From Bacterioplanes sp965233665 (GTDB taxonomy: Bacteria > Pseudomonadota > Gammaproteobacteria > Pseudomonadales > Oceanobacteraceae), in the NCBI GenBank assembly GCA_965233665.1, contig CBDDTG010000010.1:1-64000 (forward strand): 64,000 bases of DNA, read 5' to 3'. The notes beneath the pieces are model-generated. The model saw only the letters and a program-made list of their open reading frames with translations. It did no database searches and was not told where the DNA came from. Shown one piece after another: positions 8,786-17,620 of this stretch. Numbering within the stretch: position 1 is the stretch's first letter; each line of letters begins with the position of its first letter. Both the position numbers and the translations under genes were made by a program.

Positions 8786-10012
8786 ATGGCCAAAAGTACC
8801 CAAAAGGCAGCTTTCCAATGGGAAGGAGTGAATAGACGGGGCCAAAAGGTCAAAGGGGCTCTGTCTGGTGAGAACGCAGCCATCGTCAAGGCTCAGCTTC
8901 GAAAACAGGGTGTCGTCCCAACTAAGGTTAAAAAGGAAGCCCAACCGCTATTTGGCATTGGTGGCAAAAAACGCAAGAAGATCATGCCTGCCGATATAGC
9001 TTTTTTTACCAGACAAATGGCCACCATGATTAAATCAGGTGTACCACTGGTACAATCATTCGATATCGTCATGGACGGAATCGACAATGCGAACATGAAA
9101 GAGCTGATACAAGAAATTCGCGATACTGTCTCCGCTGGTAATGACTTCGCTGCTGCTCTAAAGCAACACCCTGATTATTTTGATGAGTTAACCTGCAACC
9201 TCATAGAATCGGGTGAGCAAGCAGGCGCTTTAGAGACAATGCTCGATAAAGTTGCCAACTACAAAGAAAAGACCGAAGCGCTTAAAAAGAAGATTAAAAA
9301 AGCCCTAACATATCCTATTGCAACCATCGTCATTGCTATCATCGTAACCTCGATCCTTCTCATTAAGGTCGTGCCTACTTTTGAAGAGATGTTTAACAGC
9401 TTTGGCGCTGCGCTGCCTGCACCAACACAGTTTGTGGTTAACTTGTCGCACATAGCACAAGCATATTATCTTCAAGTCTTAGTTATACTAGCTGTTGTTA
9501 TTGTAGGCTTTAGCACGGGAATGAAGCGCTCCCCTACTTTCAGAGACCGAGTTCAAAAACTAAGTTTACGCATTCCTTTGTTTGGCGAGCTGATCAAAAA
9601 AGCATCTGTTGCGCGCTATGCTCGAGTTTTGTCAACTACGTTCAGTGCTGGTGTCCCTTTAGTCGATGCTCTAGATTCAGTTGCTGGAGCTGTTGGTAAC
9701 GCAGTATATCGAGATGCGGTCATTTCTATCAAAAATGAGGTAGCAACAGGTCAACAGATGCACTTTGCGATGAAAAGTACAGAAGTGTTCCCGAACATGG
9801 TGGTACAGATGACCAGCATTGGAGAGGAATCCGGTGCACTAGACGCAATGCTTGATAAAGCAGCTGCTTATTACGAAGAAGAAGTGGACAACACCGTAGA
9901 CAGCATGACAGCTTTAATAGAACCATTCATGATGAGCTTCTTGGGTGTTGTAATTGGTGGCTTGATTGTCGCTATGTACTTGCCGATTTTCCAAATGGGC
10001 AACGTTATTTAA
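8786..10012 (+). CDS. pilC: Type IV pilus inner-membrane platform protein PilC
   Basis: PilC is the inner-membrane core protein that couples the PilB and PilT motors to pilin movement. The 408-residue product has two T2SSF repeats: FFTRQMATMIKSGVPLVQSF in the first half and ARVLSTTFSAGVPLVDALD in the second, each followed by hydrophobic helices, with a terminal membrane anchor (MMSFLGVVIGGLIVAMYLPI). Its stop overlaps the pilD start (TAATG), indicating coupled translation. Confidence 0.95.
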   Translation: MAKSTQKAAFQWEGVNRRGQKVKGALSGENAAIVKAQLRKQGVVPTKVKKEAQPLFGIGGKKRKKIMPADIAFFTRQMATMIKSGVPLVQSFDIVMDGIDNANMKELIQEIRDTVSAGNDFAAALKQHPDYFDELTCNLIESGEQAGALETMLDKVANYKEKTEALKKKIKKALTYPIATIVIAIIVTSILLIKVVPTFEEMFNSFGAALPAPTQFVVNLSHIAQAYYLQVLVILAVVIVGFSTGMKRSPTFRDRVQKLSLRIPLFGELIKKASVARYARVLSTTFSAGVPLVDALDSVAGAVGNAVYRDAVISIKNEVATGQQMHFAMKSTEVFPNMVVQMTSIGEESGALDAMLDKAAAYYEEEVDNTVDSMTALIEPFMMSFLGVVIGGLIVAMYLPIFQMGNVI

Positions 10013-10893
10013 TGCATGACATTAGCTCCACCTTTGTTAATAACCCAGCCATTGTGCTCTCAATAATATCTATTGTCTCGCTGCTGGTCGGCAGCTTCCT
10101 TAATGTGGTGATTCTGCGCTTGCCGATCATGCTGTTCCGCGAGTGGAAGCGCGAGTGCAGCACGCTGGATGACAACCTACCCAAGCACCCGGCGCTGGAA
10201 GATCTTGACGCACCCTACAACCTAGTAAAGCCGGACTCGCACTGCCGTAATTGCCAGGCACCCGTGAAGCCCTGGCAAAACATTCCAGTCGTCAGCTTTC
10301 TATTGCTGAGAGGTAAATGTGCCAGCTGTGGTACTCGAATCGGTTGGCGCTACCCTGTGGTTGAAGCGGCTACTGGGCTGCTGAGTTTGGCTGTAGCACT
10401 TTACTTCCCTTGGGGTTGGCCATTGGCGGCCATGCTGCTGTTTACCTGGCTGTTAGTAGCCATGTCGGTAATCGACATCGATCATCAAATTCTGCCAGAC
10501 AGCATGACGCTTGGGCTGATGTGGATTGGCTTGCTCCTCAACACACAAGCGATGTTCGTGCCACTGGAATCAGCAGTATTGGGCGCTGCCGGTGGCTATA
10601 TGGCCCTGTGGTCAGTGTATTGGCTCTTTAAGCTGGTTACAGGTAAAGAAGGCATGGGCTTTGGAGACTTTAAGTTATTGGCGGCATTGGGCGCTTGGCT
10701 CGGCGTTGGCGCGTTACCGATGATTATCTTGCTGTCATCTATGGTCGGTGCCGTAGTGGGTATTGCGGGCATTTTGATTATGGGACGTGATAAAAACCTG
10801 CCAATTCCCTTCGGCCCTTATTTGGCCGCCGCAGGCTGGATTGCAGCCCTTTGGGGAGATAATCTGATGGGTTGGTATTTCTCAACACTCTAG
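10012..10893 (+). CDS. pilD: Prepilin peptidase / N-methyltransferase PilD
   Basis: PilD is the bifunctional inner-membrane aspartic protease that removes prepilin leaders and methylates the new N-terminal residue using SAM. The 293-residue protein has the N-terminal LVGSFLNVVILRLP motif, the four-cysteine zinc site (CRNC...CASC, residues about 80-106), and the two catalytic aspartates in SVIDIDHQILPDS and GFGDFKLLAALGAWLG. Its expected substrates here are PilA and the six minor pilins at 40-47 kb. It overlaps pilC by one base. Confidence 0.95.
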   Translation: MHDISSTFVNNPAIVLSIISIVSLLVGSFLNVVILRLPIMLFREWKRECSTLDDNLPKHPALEDLDAPYNLVKPDSHCRNCQAPVKPWQNIPVVSFLLLRGKCASCGTRIGWRYPVVEAATGLLSLAVALYFPWGWPLAAMLLFTWLLVAMSVIDIDHQILPDSMTLGLMWIGLLLNTQAMFVPLESAVLGAAGGYMALWSVYWLFKLVTGKEGMGFGDFKLLAALGAWLGVGALPMIILLSSMVGAVVGIAGILIMGRDKNLPIPFGPYLAAAGWIAALWGDNLMGWYFSTL

Positions 10894-10952
10894 TCCCACA
10901 CCCCTGCGAACCCCACGCAAGTATCGTTCCCCGAGTTACACCTGTGTCGCTT

Positions 10953-10989
10953 ACGTCTGCCAAAACGGCTTTGCAGCTCTGGCAGACGT
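10953..10989. repeat. 10-bp perfect inverted repeat between pilD and coaE
   Basis: ACGTCTGCCA (10953-10962) and TGGCAGACGT (10980-10989) are perfect inverted copies with a 17-nt spacer, about 40 bp before the coaE start. No T run follows, so it may be an operator or an RNA hairpin, not a classic terminator. Confidence 0.5.
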
Positions 10990-11028
10990 GGTTACACTGC
11001 CGGCCAAACCTCTCTTTCTTGCATTAAT

Positions 11029-11641
11029 ATGACCACACTCATCATCGGCCTTACTGGCGGTATTGGCAGCGGCAAAAGCGCGGCGGCCGACTATTTTAAC
11101 AGCCAGGGCATTTGCGTCGTCGATGCGGATCAAGTCGCCCGGCAAGTGGTAGAGCCAGGCGAGCCAGCTTGGCATGCCATTCGTCAGCATTTTGGTGAGC
11201 AAGCCTTGCTTGAAAGTGGTCAGCTCAACCGCGCCTGGTTGCGCCAGCAGGTATTCAACGACGACCAGCAACGCAAATGGCTGGAGCAACAGACTCACCC
11301 ACGCATTCGCGAGCACATTATTACAGCCCTGGAAGGCGCCACCTCGCCTTATGCCATATTGGAAACACCGCTGTTGTTTGAATCCGGTCAGCATGAACTG
11401 GTGCATTCAAGCTTGGTTATTGATGTCGATGAAGACACTCAGGTAGCCCGCGCCAGCACACGCGATGGCAATAATGCCGAGCAAATTCGTCGCATCATAG
11501 CGGCGCAAATGCCGCGCCAACAGCGCCCGTCAGCGTGCTGATCGCATCGTTGATAACTCTGGCACTCTGGATCAACTGCTGCAACAGCTGCAACACTGCC
11601 ACCAACACTATTTAGAACTGAGCCGTACCTATGAAAGTTAA
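11029..11641 (+). CDS. coaE: Dephospho-CoA kinase CoaE (frame broken at 11526-11528)
   Basis: CoaE phosphorylates dephospho-CoA in the last step of coenzyme A synthesis and is normally essential. The N-terminal frame has the P-loop GLTGGIGSGKS, the DADQVARQVVEPG motif and ETPLLFESG. It stops early at 11541 with a non-family tail. Removing one C from CCC at 11526-11528 continues the frame as QRADRIVDNSGTLDQLLQQL to a stop at 11641, giving 203 residues, the usual size. The extra base is probably a consensus error. The corrected 3' end overlaps the yacG start. Position after pilD matches Pseudomonas. Confidence 0.88.
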
Positions 11642-11829
11642 ACTGCCCAACCTGCCAGCAAGCCGTTGAATGGACGCCAGAAAGCCGATATCGGCCCTTT
11701 TGCAGCGAACGCTGCAAACTGATTGATTTGGGCGAGTGGGCCAGTGAGGGCCATGCCATTCCTGGCCGACCCGCCGATGAAGAGCTGATGTCAGAGCAGT
11801 GGCAGCAAGAGCAGAACCGGCCACATTAG
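11631..11829 (+). pseudogene. yacG: DNA gyrase inhibitor / zinc-binding protein YacG (frameshifted as read)
   Basis: YacG is a very small four-cysteine zinc protein that binds GyrB in Escherichia coli. From the ATG at 11631 the frame stops after twelve codons. Dropping one A from AAA at 11640-11642 yields a 65-residue protein starting MKVNCPTCQQAVEW and continuing FCSERCKLIDLGEWASEGHA, with all four zinc cysteines. Family length is about 65. It overlaps the corrected coaE end by 11 bp. As written it is broken; the neighbouring breaks suggest sequence error. Confidence 0.82.
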
Positions 11830-12029
11830 TGCCCTGAGCCTGAAGTTTCGGATGCTTTTCAGCGGGCCATTCAAGTTCTCTGGCAAGGCGTGCCTTGCAG
11901 ATAATGGTGGTTTCCATTGGCAAGAGGCAGAAACAACGCCAGAGAGCTTGAAGGGTACGTCCCAAGGGAGTGAATGAAAGGCCTCACTGCGACATTACTG
12001 CTCTCGCAAAGATTTCGATATTTTTCTGT

Positions 12030-12056
12030 GAAAAGCGCCTTGTAATAGCGCTTTTC
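12030..12056. terminator. Bidirectional hairpin between yacG and the PCu(A)C gene
   Basis: GAAAAGCGC (12030-12038), a 9-nt loop and GCGCTTTTC (12048-12056) form a perfect stem with T-rich flanks in a convergent gap. I recognise no gene in the rest of 11830-12088, though indels may hide a short one. Confidence 0.6.
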
Positions 12057-12088
12057 CATTCGCTCTGAAAATATGCGAAACTTCTGAC

Positions 12089-12511
12089 TCAGGAGACTAT
12101 CGCATCGCTTTCAACGCTAAAGACCTGCTGCAAGCATTCGCCATCGGCAAAGCACAACTCGATCATGGGCTTTTGCCGGCAGCGGCAAGCTGAGTTGCAT
12201 CAGCATCAGGTGATAGCCACCGGATGCAAAACGCTTGCTGGCCTTTGGCCGGAATCTCTACTTCTGACACTTCACGCATGCGCATGACGCCGTCTTTGTG
12301 GGTGTGCGCATGCAGCTCGATGCTGCCAGCCCAATCCGCCTTCGCTGATACCAGTGAAACGCACCTGCTCGCCAGCGTTATGCACCGTCATAAACGCCGC
12401 GCTCATACTTCTGCCCGGTATCGGCTCGCGAATCACGGCATCGCTGAAAGTGATCGTATCGGCCCAGCTGCTTGAGCAGATCAGTGCCATCGTCATTAGC
12501 ATCCAACGCAT
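12089..12511 (-). pseudogene. PCu(A)C-type periplasmic copper chaperone (three frameshifts as read)
   Basis: PCu(A)C proteins carry copper to cytochrome oxidase in the periplasm. The start MRWMLMTMALICSSSWA is a signal peptide, followed by a family-typical beta region (MSAAFMTVHNAGEQVRFTGI). Three single-base insertions then interrupt the frame. Removing a G near 12339, a T before ASGGYHLMLM and an A before PMIELCFADGE restores a 139-residue protein containing ELHAHTHKDGVMRMREV and GGYHLMLM, the His/Met copper-binding set. The start at 12511 is preferred over an upstream ATG at 12553 because it begins the signal peptide. Confidence 0.75.
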
Positions 12512-12620
12512 GTGTTTTTTCCCATTGTTATCGACATTAAAAAACAGCAGCACTCTACCCTAAGCACCACGGATGGCGAAACCACATCGCCTGCGACTTA
12601 TGGTCACATAGCCCTTGTAC

Positions 12621-14574
12621 TCACACTGGCGCTTGCCAAGGCTCACTGAAAAAAGTAAACCGCTTAAGGCGTCGACGCCAGCTTCACGAACGACCGTCAC
12701 ATCCGCTTCATGCTCCAAACCTTCGGCAAATACCGACAGCGCCTGACTGTGAGCGATCTGCACCATGGACTGCAAATAGAAAGCGTTGGTCTGCTGCGGA
12801 CATGGCAATTGCGGTTTAAGTGCCCAGCCAATCGCACATAGCTCAGTGGTAAGCGCTGCAAATAGCTGAACGCTTGGCGGCCGCTGCCAACTTGGTCAAC
12901 GCCCAGCTGCACGCCGAGTTCAGCAAGCTGAGTTGCCAGCTGTTTGCAAAACGCAGCTCAATATGAGCAATGGCAAAACTCAGGCACCTCAAAGGCGATC
13001 AAAGGACATAACTCAGGCACGCTGGCCAGCTGCTGCAACAGCCGCTGGCATGCGGCCTCATCACAAATGGTAGAAGGCGGACACATTAATGCAACATGGC
13101 AGGCCATCGCCCTGCTGCATCGCCTTCAACACCGCTTCGACAATCAGCAGATCAAAGCCACTGGCCAACTGATGCTGCTCCGCCAGAGGCCAAAAACGCG
13201 CCCCACTCAGCCAATCATCGCCGCACTTCACTCGGCTAATCACCTCTAACTGCAGCGGTTGCTCGGCACCAGGATGGGTAAATACCGGCAAGTACAGCAG
13301 CTCAATGTCACGCTGCTCCAATGCCTGCTGTAGCTGCTGACGCCAGAGTCCAGCGCTGCGCTGTTGACTAGCCGCATCAAGTGAGCTGCCCGAATCCAAA
13401 TAGCAATCCGACTGAGCATTACGCTGGACAGTGCCTAAGTGCTTCATCCGCAGCACTCAAGGCCTGACTCAGCTGGCCTCGCTCACCTTCGAGCCAAACC
13501 CCACCTAGGTGAAATGTCTGTTTTCTGCCGGTCGTTCAAGATACCGCTGGCCAAATGCTCGAAGCAATGTGTCAGCCGTTGATGAGCACTCTGTTTGTCG
13601 CTAGCGGGCAGAAATACGACGAAATCTGCCCCTGTACGCCGCCCCACAGAGCGCTTCACTCGGCAACCATTGCGCTAACGCCTGCGCCACAGATTGCAGC
13701 AGCTCATCACCTTGCTGGCGTCCCTTGCTGTTGGTTTAAAGCGGGCAAAATCACGCAATTGCAGCAGTATCAACACACCACGATAGCCCTCACCTGAGCT
13801 GAGTAAATGTTCAAGGCGTTGGTCAAAACCGCGCCGGTTCAGCAGACCTGTTACTGCATCGTGAAAGGCTTCCTCACGCAAACGCTCTGCAAGCGCCGAC
13901 TGTTCAGAAAAAATACGCTTCAGCGTGCTCACCGTGCGGTTCATGGCTCGCACCATGCTGCCCAGCTCGCGAGTTTTGGGAATATCCGACTGCAGCTGCC
14001 AACGCCGCTCACATAAGGCTTGTGCCTGCTGCTCTACCCGCGCCAATGGCCGCAACATCCAGCTGAGCAACCCTTGCAAAGCGAGTAATGCCAGGATGGA
14101 AACCGCCACAAACCACTGCGTTTCCTGGCGCACCATGGCCCACAAATCGCGGTAAGCAAAGTCGGTATGACTCACCACCGTGACTTTGCCCAGTCGGCTC
14201 CAACCGGCCACCACATCAGCCTCAGCAGGCTCAGTGGTCAGCGCCAGCCAGCGGCGAAACCAGGCAGGAGCAGAATGATCCAGCGCAGCGTCCGCTTGGC
14301 GCTGAAATACACGGCCACTCACCATTCGCAGCTCAATGCGCTGAAAAAAGCCACGGTCGAACAACACATCCATTTGTCGCTGTAGCGACACCTCATCAGC
14401 GTCGGCAACGCTGGACATACTGAGTGCTAAGGCTGTAGCGGCATCATATGCGCGGGCATCGAGCTGCTGTTGAAAAAAGGCGCGCCCGTTGCTGACCGTC
14501 AGCAGCAAGCTGCCTGCCATCAGAGCCAACACCAGGGCGCTGGTCAAAAGTGAGAACTGCTGTCTGAGCGTCAT
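12621..14574 (-). pseudogene. lapD: LapD-type c-di-GMP receptor (degenerate GGDEF-EAL), multiply frameshifted as read
   Basis: LapD is an inner-membrane receptor that, when its degenerate EAL domain binds c-di-GMP, uses its periplasmic domain to sequester the protease LapG. The intact N-terminal frame (13675-14574) shows a first membrane helix, a LapD_MoxY periplasmic domain with GWSRLGKVTVVSH, a second helix, a HAMP segment (LRPLARVEQQAQALCERRW) and the start of GGDEF. After 13740 the match hops frames about nine times: RQQGDELLQSVAQALAQW, then ADFVVFLPASDKQSA, then IELLYLPVF, VQLGVDQVGSG and finally IAHSQALSVFAEGLEHEA, ending near 12621. Most hops are +1 insertions. Corrected length is about 648 residues. 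lapG lies 10 bp upstream in the same operon. Confidence 0.8.
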
Positions 14575-14584
14575 GCTCTTATCC

Positions 14585-15304
14585 TTATAAGTCCATCCCC
14601 TGCTGGTTCATGCGCACACGCAAATCGGTCCAGCGGTCCAGCTTGTTGGGGTTGCCCATTAAAATCCCCTGGCCTTTCATTTTATCCAGCCACATGCCCT
14701 CGGCATTAAAACTGTAAACCGGTGCTAAATCCGTTCGTTTACTGGCAAGCAAAATACGGTCGGTTAAGTTATCTAGCACCAGCGGCACGGCATCCGGTGT
14801 CGGAAAGTAAGTTAACACCATATGCGCTTGATTCAACTTCAGCGCTTTGACATAGGTAATGCGCAGGCGTTCGACCGGAACGCCCAGTTTGACCAGCGAG
14901 TAATACTTGGCAATGACGTAGTCTTCGCAGTCGCCACCTTGCGTACCTAATGATTCGAACGGGCTGGCCCAGTAGTCGTCTTGTTGCCAGTGCTGCGCAT
15001 CGCTGACAAAGGGTACCTGATCGTTAAAAAACTGATTCACACCACGCAGTTGCTGCTCCAGCGACTCGCCACTGAGCTGTTGCAGTTGCTCGCGCCACAG
15101 CCGCAAGCGCTGAGCGGCGGCTTCATCGTACTGTTGCTGCGCCAGCTCGATGCTTTGTTCTGGCACCCAGTCCATGGCATCTGCCAACAGCCCCAATGCC
15201 GCCCCCATCGCCAGCGCGAGCGGCGCAGCCAACAGTAACCGCCTGCCAGGAGACAGCAGGCTCTGAGTAAGGGACATCAACTTGGAGGAAAGAGGCAGCA
15301 TCAT
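14585..15304 (-). CDS. lapG: LapG-type periplasmic cysteine protease (transglutaminase-like)
   Basis: LapG is the bacterial transglutaminase-like cysteine protease that clips the N-terminus of giant LapA-type adhesins and releases cells from surfaces when c-di-GMP is low. The 239-residue protein has an N-terminal export helix (about residues 22-42) and the catalytic triad Cys126 (GGDCEDY), His161 (AHMVL) and Asp178 (LDNL). The acidic residues flanking Cys126 match the calcium-binding loop of the family. It precedes lapD by 10 bp. No LapA-like adhesin or LapBCE exporter is in the window. Confidence 0.88.
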   Translation of the reverse strand: MMLPLSSKLMSLTQSLLSPGRRLLLAAPLALAMGAALGLLADAMDWVPEQSIELAQQQYDEAAAQRLRLWREQLQQLSGESLEQQLRGVNQFFNDQVPFVSDAQHWQQDDYWASPFESLGTQGGDCEDYVIAKYYSLVKLGVPVERLRITYVKALKLNQAHMVLTYFPTPDAVPLVLDNLTDRILLASKRTDLAPVYSFNAEGMWLDKMKGQGILMGNPNKLDRWTDLRVRMNQQGMDL

Positions 15305-15316
15305 CCGCCGCTGGCA

Positions 15317-15330
15317 TTGATATTCATCAC
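15317..15330. promoter_or_regulatory. Candidate FNR/Anr box between lapG and the diguanylate cyclase
   Basis: TTGAT-ATTC-ATCAC matches the FNR consensus TTGAT-N4-ATCAA at nine of ten positions. A TAAAGT at 15353-15358 would place the site centre near -41.5 for the rightward gene, the class II activator position. For lapG it would lie close to the predicted start and could repress. Chance matches of this quality are expected about twice per 64 kb, so this is tentative. Confidence 0.35.
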
Positions 15331-15448
15331 AGTATATTAGAGGCTATCCCACTAAAGTGAAGGCCTGCTGACGAAACCTCGGTGCTCGGGCCGACTGGCT
15401 GCTATCCTTAGTTTTTAATCATTTTTTGGCGAGACACAGACTGCCGTT

Positions 15449-17068
15449 ATGTCCGAAACGCTGACACCTGCCGCGCGCCTGCGCCAGCACTTCTCTAGCC
15501 GCGTGATTAATCAGGTGCGACAGTTGCTGGATATTTGGCGACGTCTACCAGAGCTGCAATGGTCCAAACAAGCCATGAATGATTTTATTCTGGCGACCGA
15601 AAAACTGGCACGCTTTGCCCAGCGCTTTAAGGCCGAGCGTCACGAAAGCATTGCTCGCGATATGCTCATCATCTTGCAGCAAATTCGCCCGGGCCGTAGC
15701 CCGAACACGGCTCAGCTGGAGCAGCTCAATCATCATGTCTTGCTGCTTAGCCAAACAGCCTTACGCTATACCGACGACGATAACGCCGATCACCTCATTC
15801 CCAGCAAAAAACCGGTCTACATAGCGCTCGCCGACACCGATAATGCCCTCACCATGGCCGAGCAGATGCAGTACTTTGGCCTGCTGCCTGAGCTTAAACG
15901 CACGACTCACGACTTTGTCGAATCGCTGCAGCAGCGCCACCCATCTGCCATCGTCATGGACATCGACTTCGGCGGCCAGGGAGCCGGCATTGACCTGGCC
16001 GATCGCATTCAACAAAGTCGTGATATCTCGCTGCCCATTATTTTTACTTACCGCAGCGCTGCACCGACCATCGTTGAGCGCCTAAATGCCATGCGCCATG
16101 GCGGCGTCGGCATGTACCCAGATACGGAAGTGCAGTTAGTGATTGGCCACTTGGAGCAGCTCCTGGATCATTCACCGCAACCCCCTTATAAGGTGCTGGT
16201 CGTGGACGATTCACGTGCACAGGCCACCCATGCCGCCAACGTATTGAACAAGGCCGGGATGCTCAGCCAGGTCAGCAATGATCCGCTGCAAGTCCTAGAC
16301 GCACTGGACAGTTTCAATCCCGACCTAGTGCTGATGGACATGTACATGCCCGAATGCAACGGCATGGAGTTGGCTAAGGTGATTCGCCAGCAACGAGAGC
16401 ATCTGAATCTGCCCATTATTTATCTTTCCGGTGAGGACGACCGCGAACGACAACTGCAAGCCATGGCAGAAGGCGGCGACGACTTTTTGACCAAACCGGT
16501 AGAGCCCGGCCATTTGCTCACCACCATTCGTACTCGGGTTGAACGTTCCCGACAGCTGTATCGGCTCATTTCGCGCGATAGCCTGACAGGCCTTTTGAAC
16601 CACACCCACATGCTCGAGACCCTACAGGACTTACTTAACCGTCGTGGCAAGCGCCCGCTCAGCTTTGTAATGGTCGACATCGACCACTTCAAAAGCATCA
16701 ATGATACCCACGGCCACCCAATCGGTGACGTTGTCATCAAGAACCTGGCGCTGTTTTTGCGCCAAAACCTGCGCAAAAGCGACCCGATTGGCCGCTACGG
16801 TGGTGAAGAATTCGCAGTGGTGCTGCAAGACGCCGACGAGCAACAGGCGCAAATCGTGATGGATAAAATCCGCAACAACTTCTCCAACCTGATTCATGCT
16901 GGCCTGCGTGAGCTGAAAGTAACGTTCTCCTGCGGTGTTGCGCAGTCGGCCGGTGAAAGCGCCGCCACCCTGGTAGAGCGTGCCGACCAAGCGCTTTATT
17001 GCGCCAAGCGTGGCGGCCGTAACCAAGTGGCGATGGCCGGGCCGCCTCAGGTTGCCAAGGATGACTGA
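15449..17068 (+). CDS. Diguanylate cyclase with two receiver domains (GcbA-like)
   Basis: This 539-residue cytoplasmic response regulator should make c-di-GMP. It has a helical N-terminus (about 1-115), a first receiver-like domain with Asp171 (VMDIDFGG), a second receiver (KVLVVDDSRAQ, phospho-acceptor Asp297 in LMDMYMPECNG, KP pair near 350) and a GGDEF domain. The active site is GGEEF at 451-455 with an intact inhibitory site RKSD at 442-445, so product feedback is expected. Length, architecture and position shortly before aroQ match GcbA (PA4843) of Pseudomonas. It is divergent from lapG-lapD, whose product LapD reads c-di-GMP; a functional link is inferred, not shown. Confidence 0.9.
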   Translation: MSETLTPAARLRQHFSSRVINQVRQLLDIWRRLPELQWSKQAMNDFILATEKLARFAQRFKAERHESIARDMLIILQQIRPGRSPNTAQLEQLNHHVLLLSQTALRYTDDDNADHLIPSKKPVYIALADTDNALTMAEQMQYFGLLPELKRTTHDFVESLQQRHPSAIVMDIDFGGQGAGIDLADRIQQSRDISLPIIFTYRSAAPTIVERLNAMRHGGVGMYPDTEVQLVIGHLEQLLDHSPQPPYKVLVVDDSRAQATHAANVLNKAGMLSQVSNDPLQVLDALDSFNPDLVLMDMYMPECNGMELAKVIRQQREHLNLPIIYLSGEDDRERQLQAMAEGGDDFLTKPVEPGHLLTTIRTRVERSRQLYRLISRDSLTGLLNHTHMLETLQDLLNRRGKRPLSFVMVDIDHFKSINDTHGHPIGDVVIKNLALFLRQNLRKSDPIGRYGGEEFAVVLQDADEQQAQIVMDKIRNNFSNLIHAGLRELKVTFSCGVAQSAGESAATLVERADQALYCAKRGGRNQVAMAGPPQVAKDD

Positions 17069-17175
17069 ACTGCAGTGTTAATGGGTTCCCATTTCCCCGG
17101 AGGTTAGCTGGACGCTGCCCGACCTTTGCGGCAAACTCGCTGTTTTTGCGCAACAGACCAATAACGGACATCAGC

Positions 17176-17619
17176 ATGGCCAATTTTCTGGTGTTGCAGG
17201 GCCCAAACCTGAACCTGCTGGGTACACGTGAACCCCATATCTATGGCGCCACGACATTGGCAGATTTGGAGCAGCAGCTGCAACAGCAAGCTCAGACAGC
17301 TGGCCACCAGCTGCAACAGTTTCAAAGCAACGCCGAACATGCCTTGATCGAGCGCATTCATGCTGCCCGGCAAGACGGCACGGATTTCATTATCATCAAT
17401 CCCGCTGCCTTTACCCACACCAGTGTTGCCTTGCGCGATGCCCTGGCAGGTGTCGCCATACCGTTTATTGAAGTGCATATCTCCAATGTGCATGCCCGCG
17501 AAGCTTTCCGCCAGCATTCGTATTTGTCAGATCTGGCCATCGGTGTCATTTGCGGTCTGGGTGTGCAAGGTTATTCCCTGGCGCTGAGCGCCGCTATTGA
17601 GCAAGTGAGTCACGCCTAA
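17176..17619 (+). CDS. aroQ: 3-dehydroquinate dehydratase, type II
   Basis: AroQ dehydrates 3-dehydroquinate to 3-dehydroshikimate in the shikimate pathway as a dodecamer. The 147-residue product, starting MANFLVLQGPNLNLLGTREP, contains the catalytic tyrosine region (EPHIYG), FQSNAEHALIERIHAA, INPAAFTHTSVALRDAL and EVHISNVHAREAFRQHS. I chose the ATG at 17176; an in-frame ATG at 17146 would add ten residues not seen in the family. prmA begins two bases after its stop. The usual accB-accC genes that follow aroQ in many gammaproteobacteria are missing. Confidence 0.94.
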   Translation: MANFLVLQGPNLNLLGTREPHIYGATTLADLEQQLQQQAQTAGHQLQQFQSNAEHALIERIHAARQDGTDFIIINPAAFTHTSVALRDALAGVAIPFIEVHISNVHAREAFRQHSYLSDLAIGVICGLGVQGYSLALSAAIEQVSHA

Positions 17620-17620
17620 C

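Noticed and set aside
11612..11965. Minus-strand open frame across yacG and the following gap
   Set aside because: Most of it is antisense to the corrected yacG zinc protein; the remainder shows no family match in any frame.
12272..13797. Several plus-strand frames of 60-100 codons in the lapD/PCu(A)C region
   Set aside because: The minus strand shows continuous LapD and PCu(A)C similarity across frames, so these are shadows.
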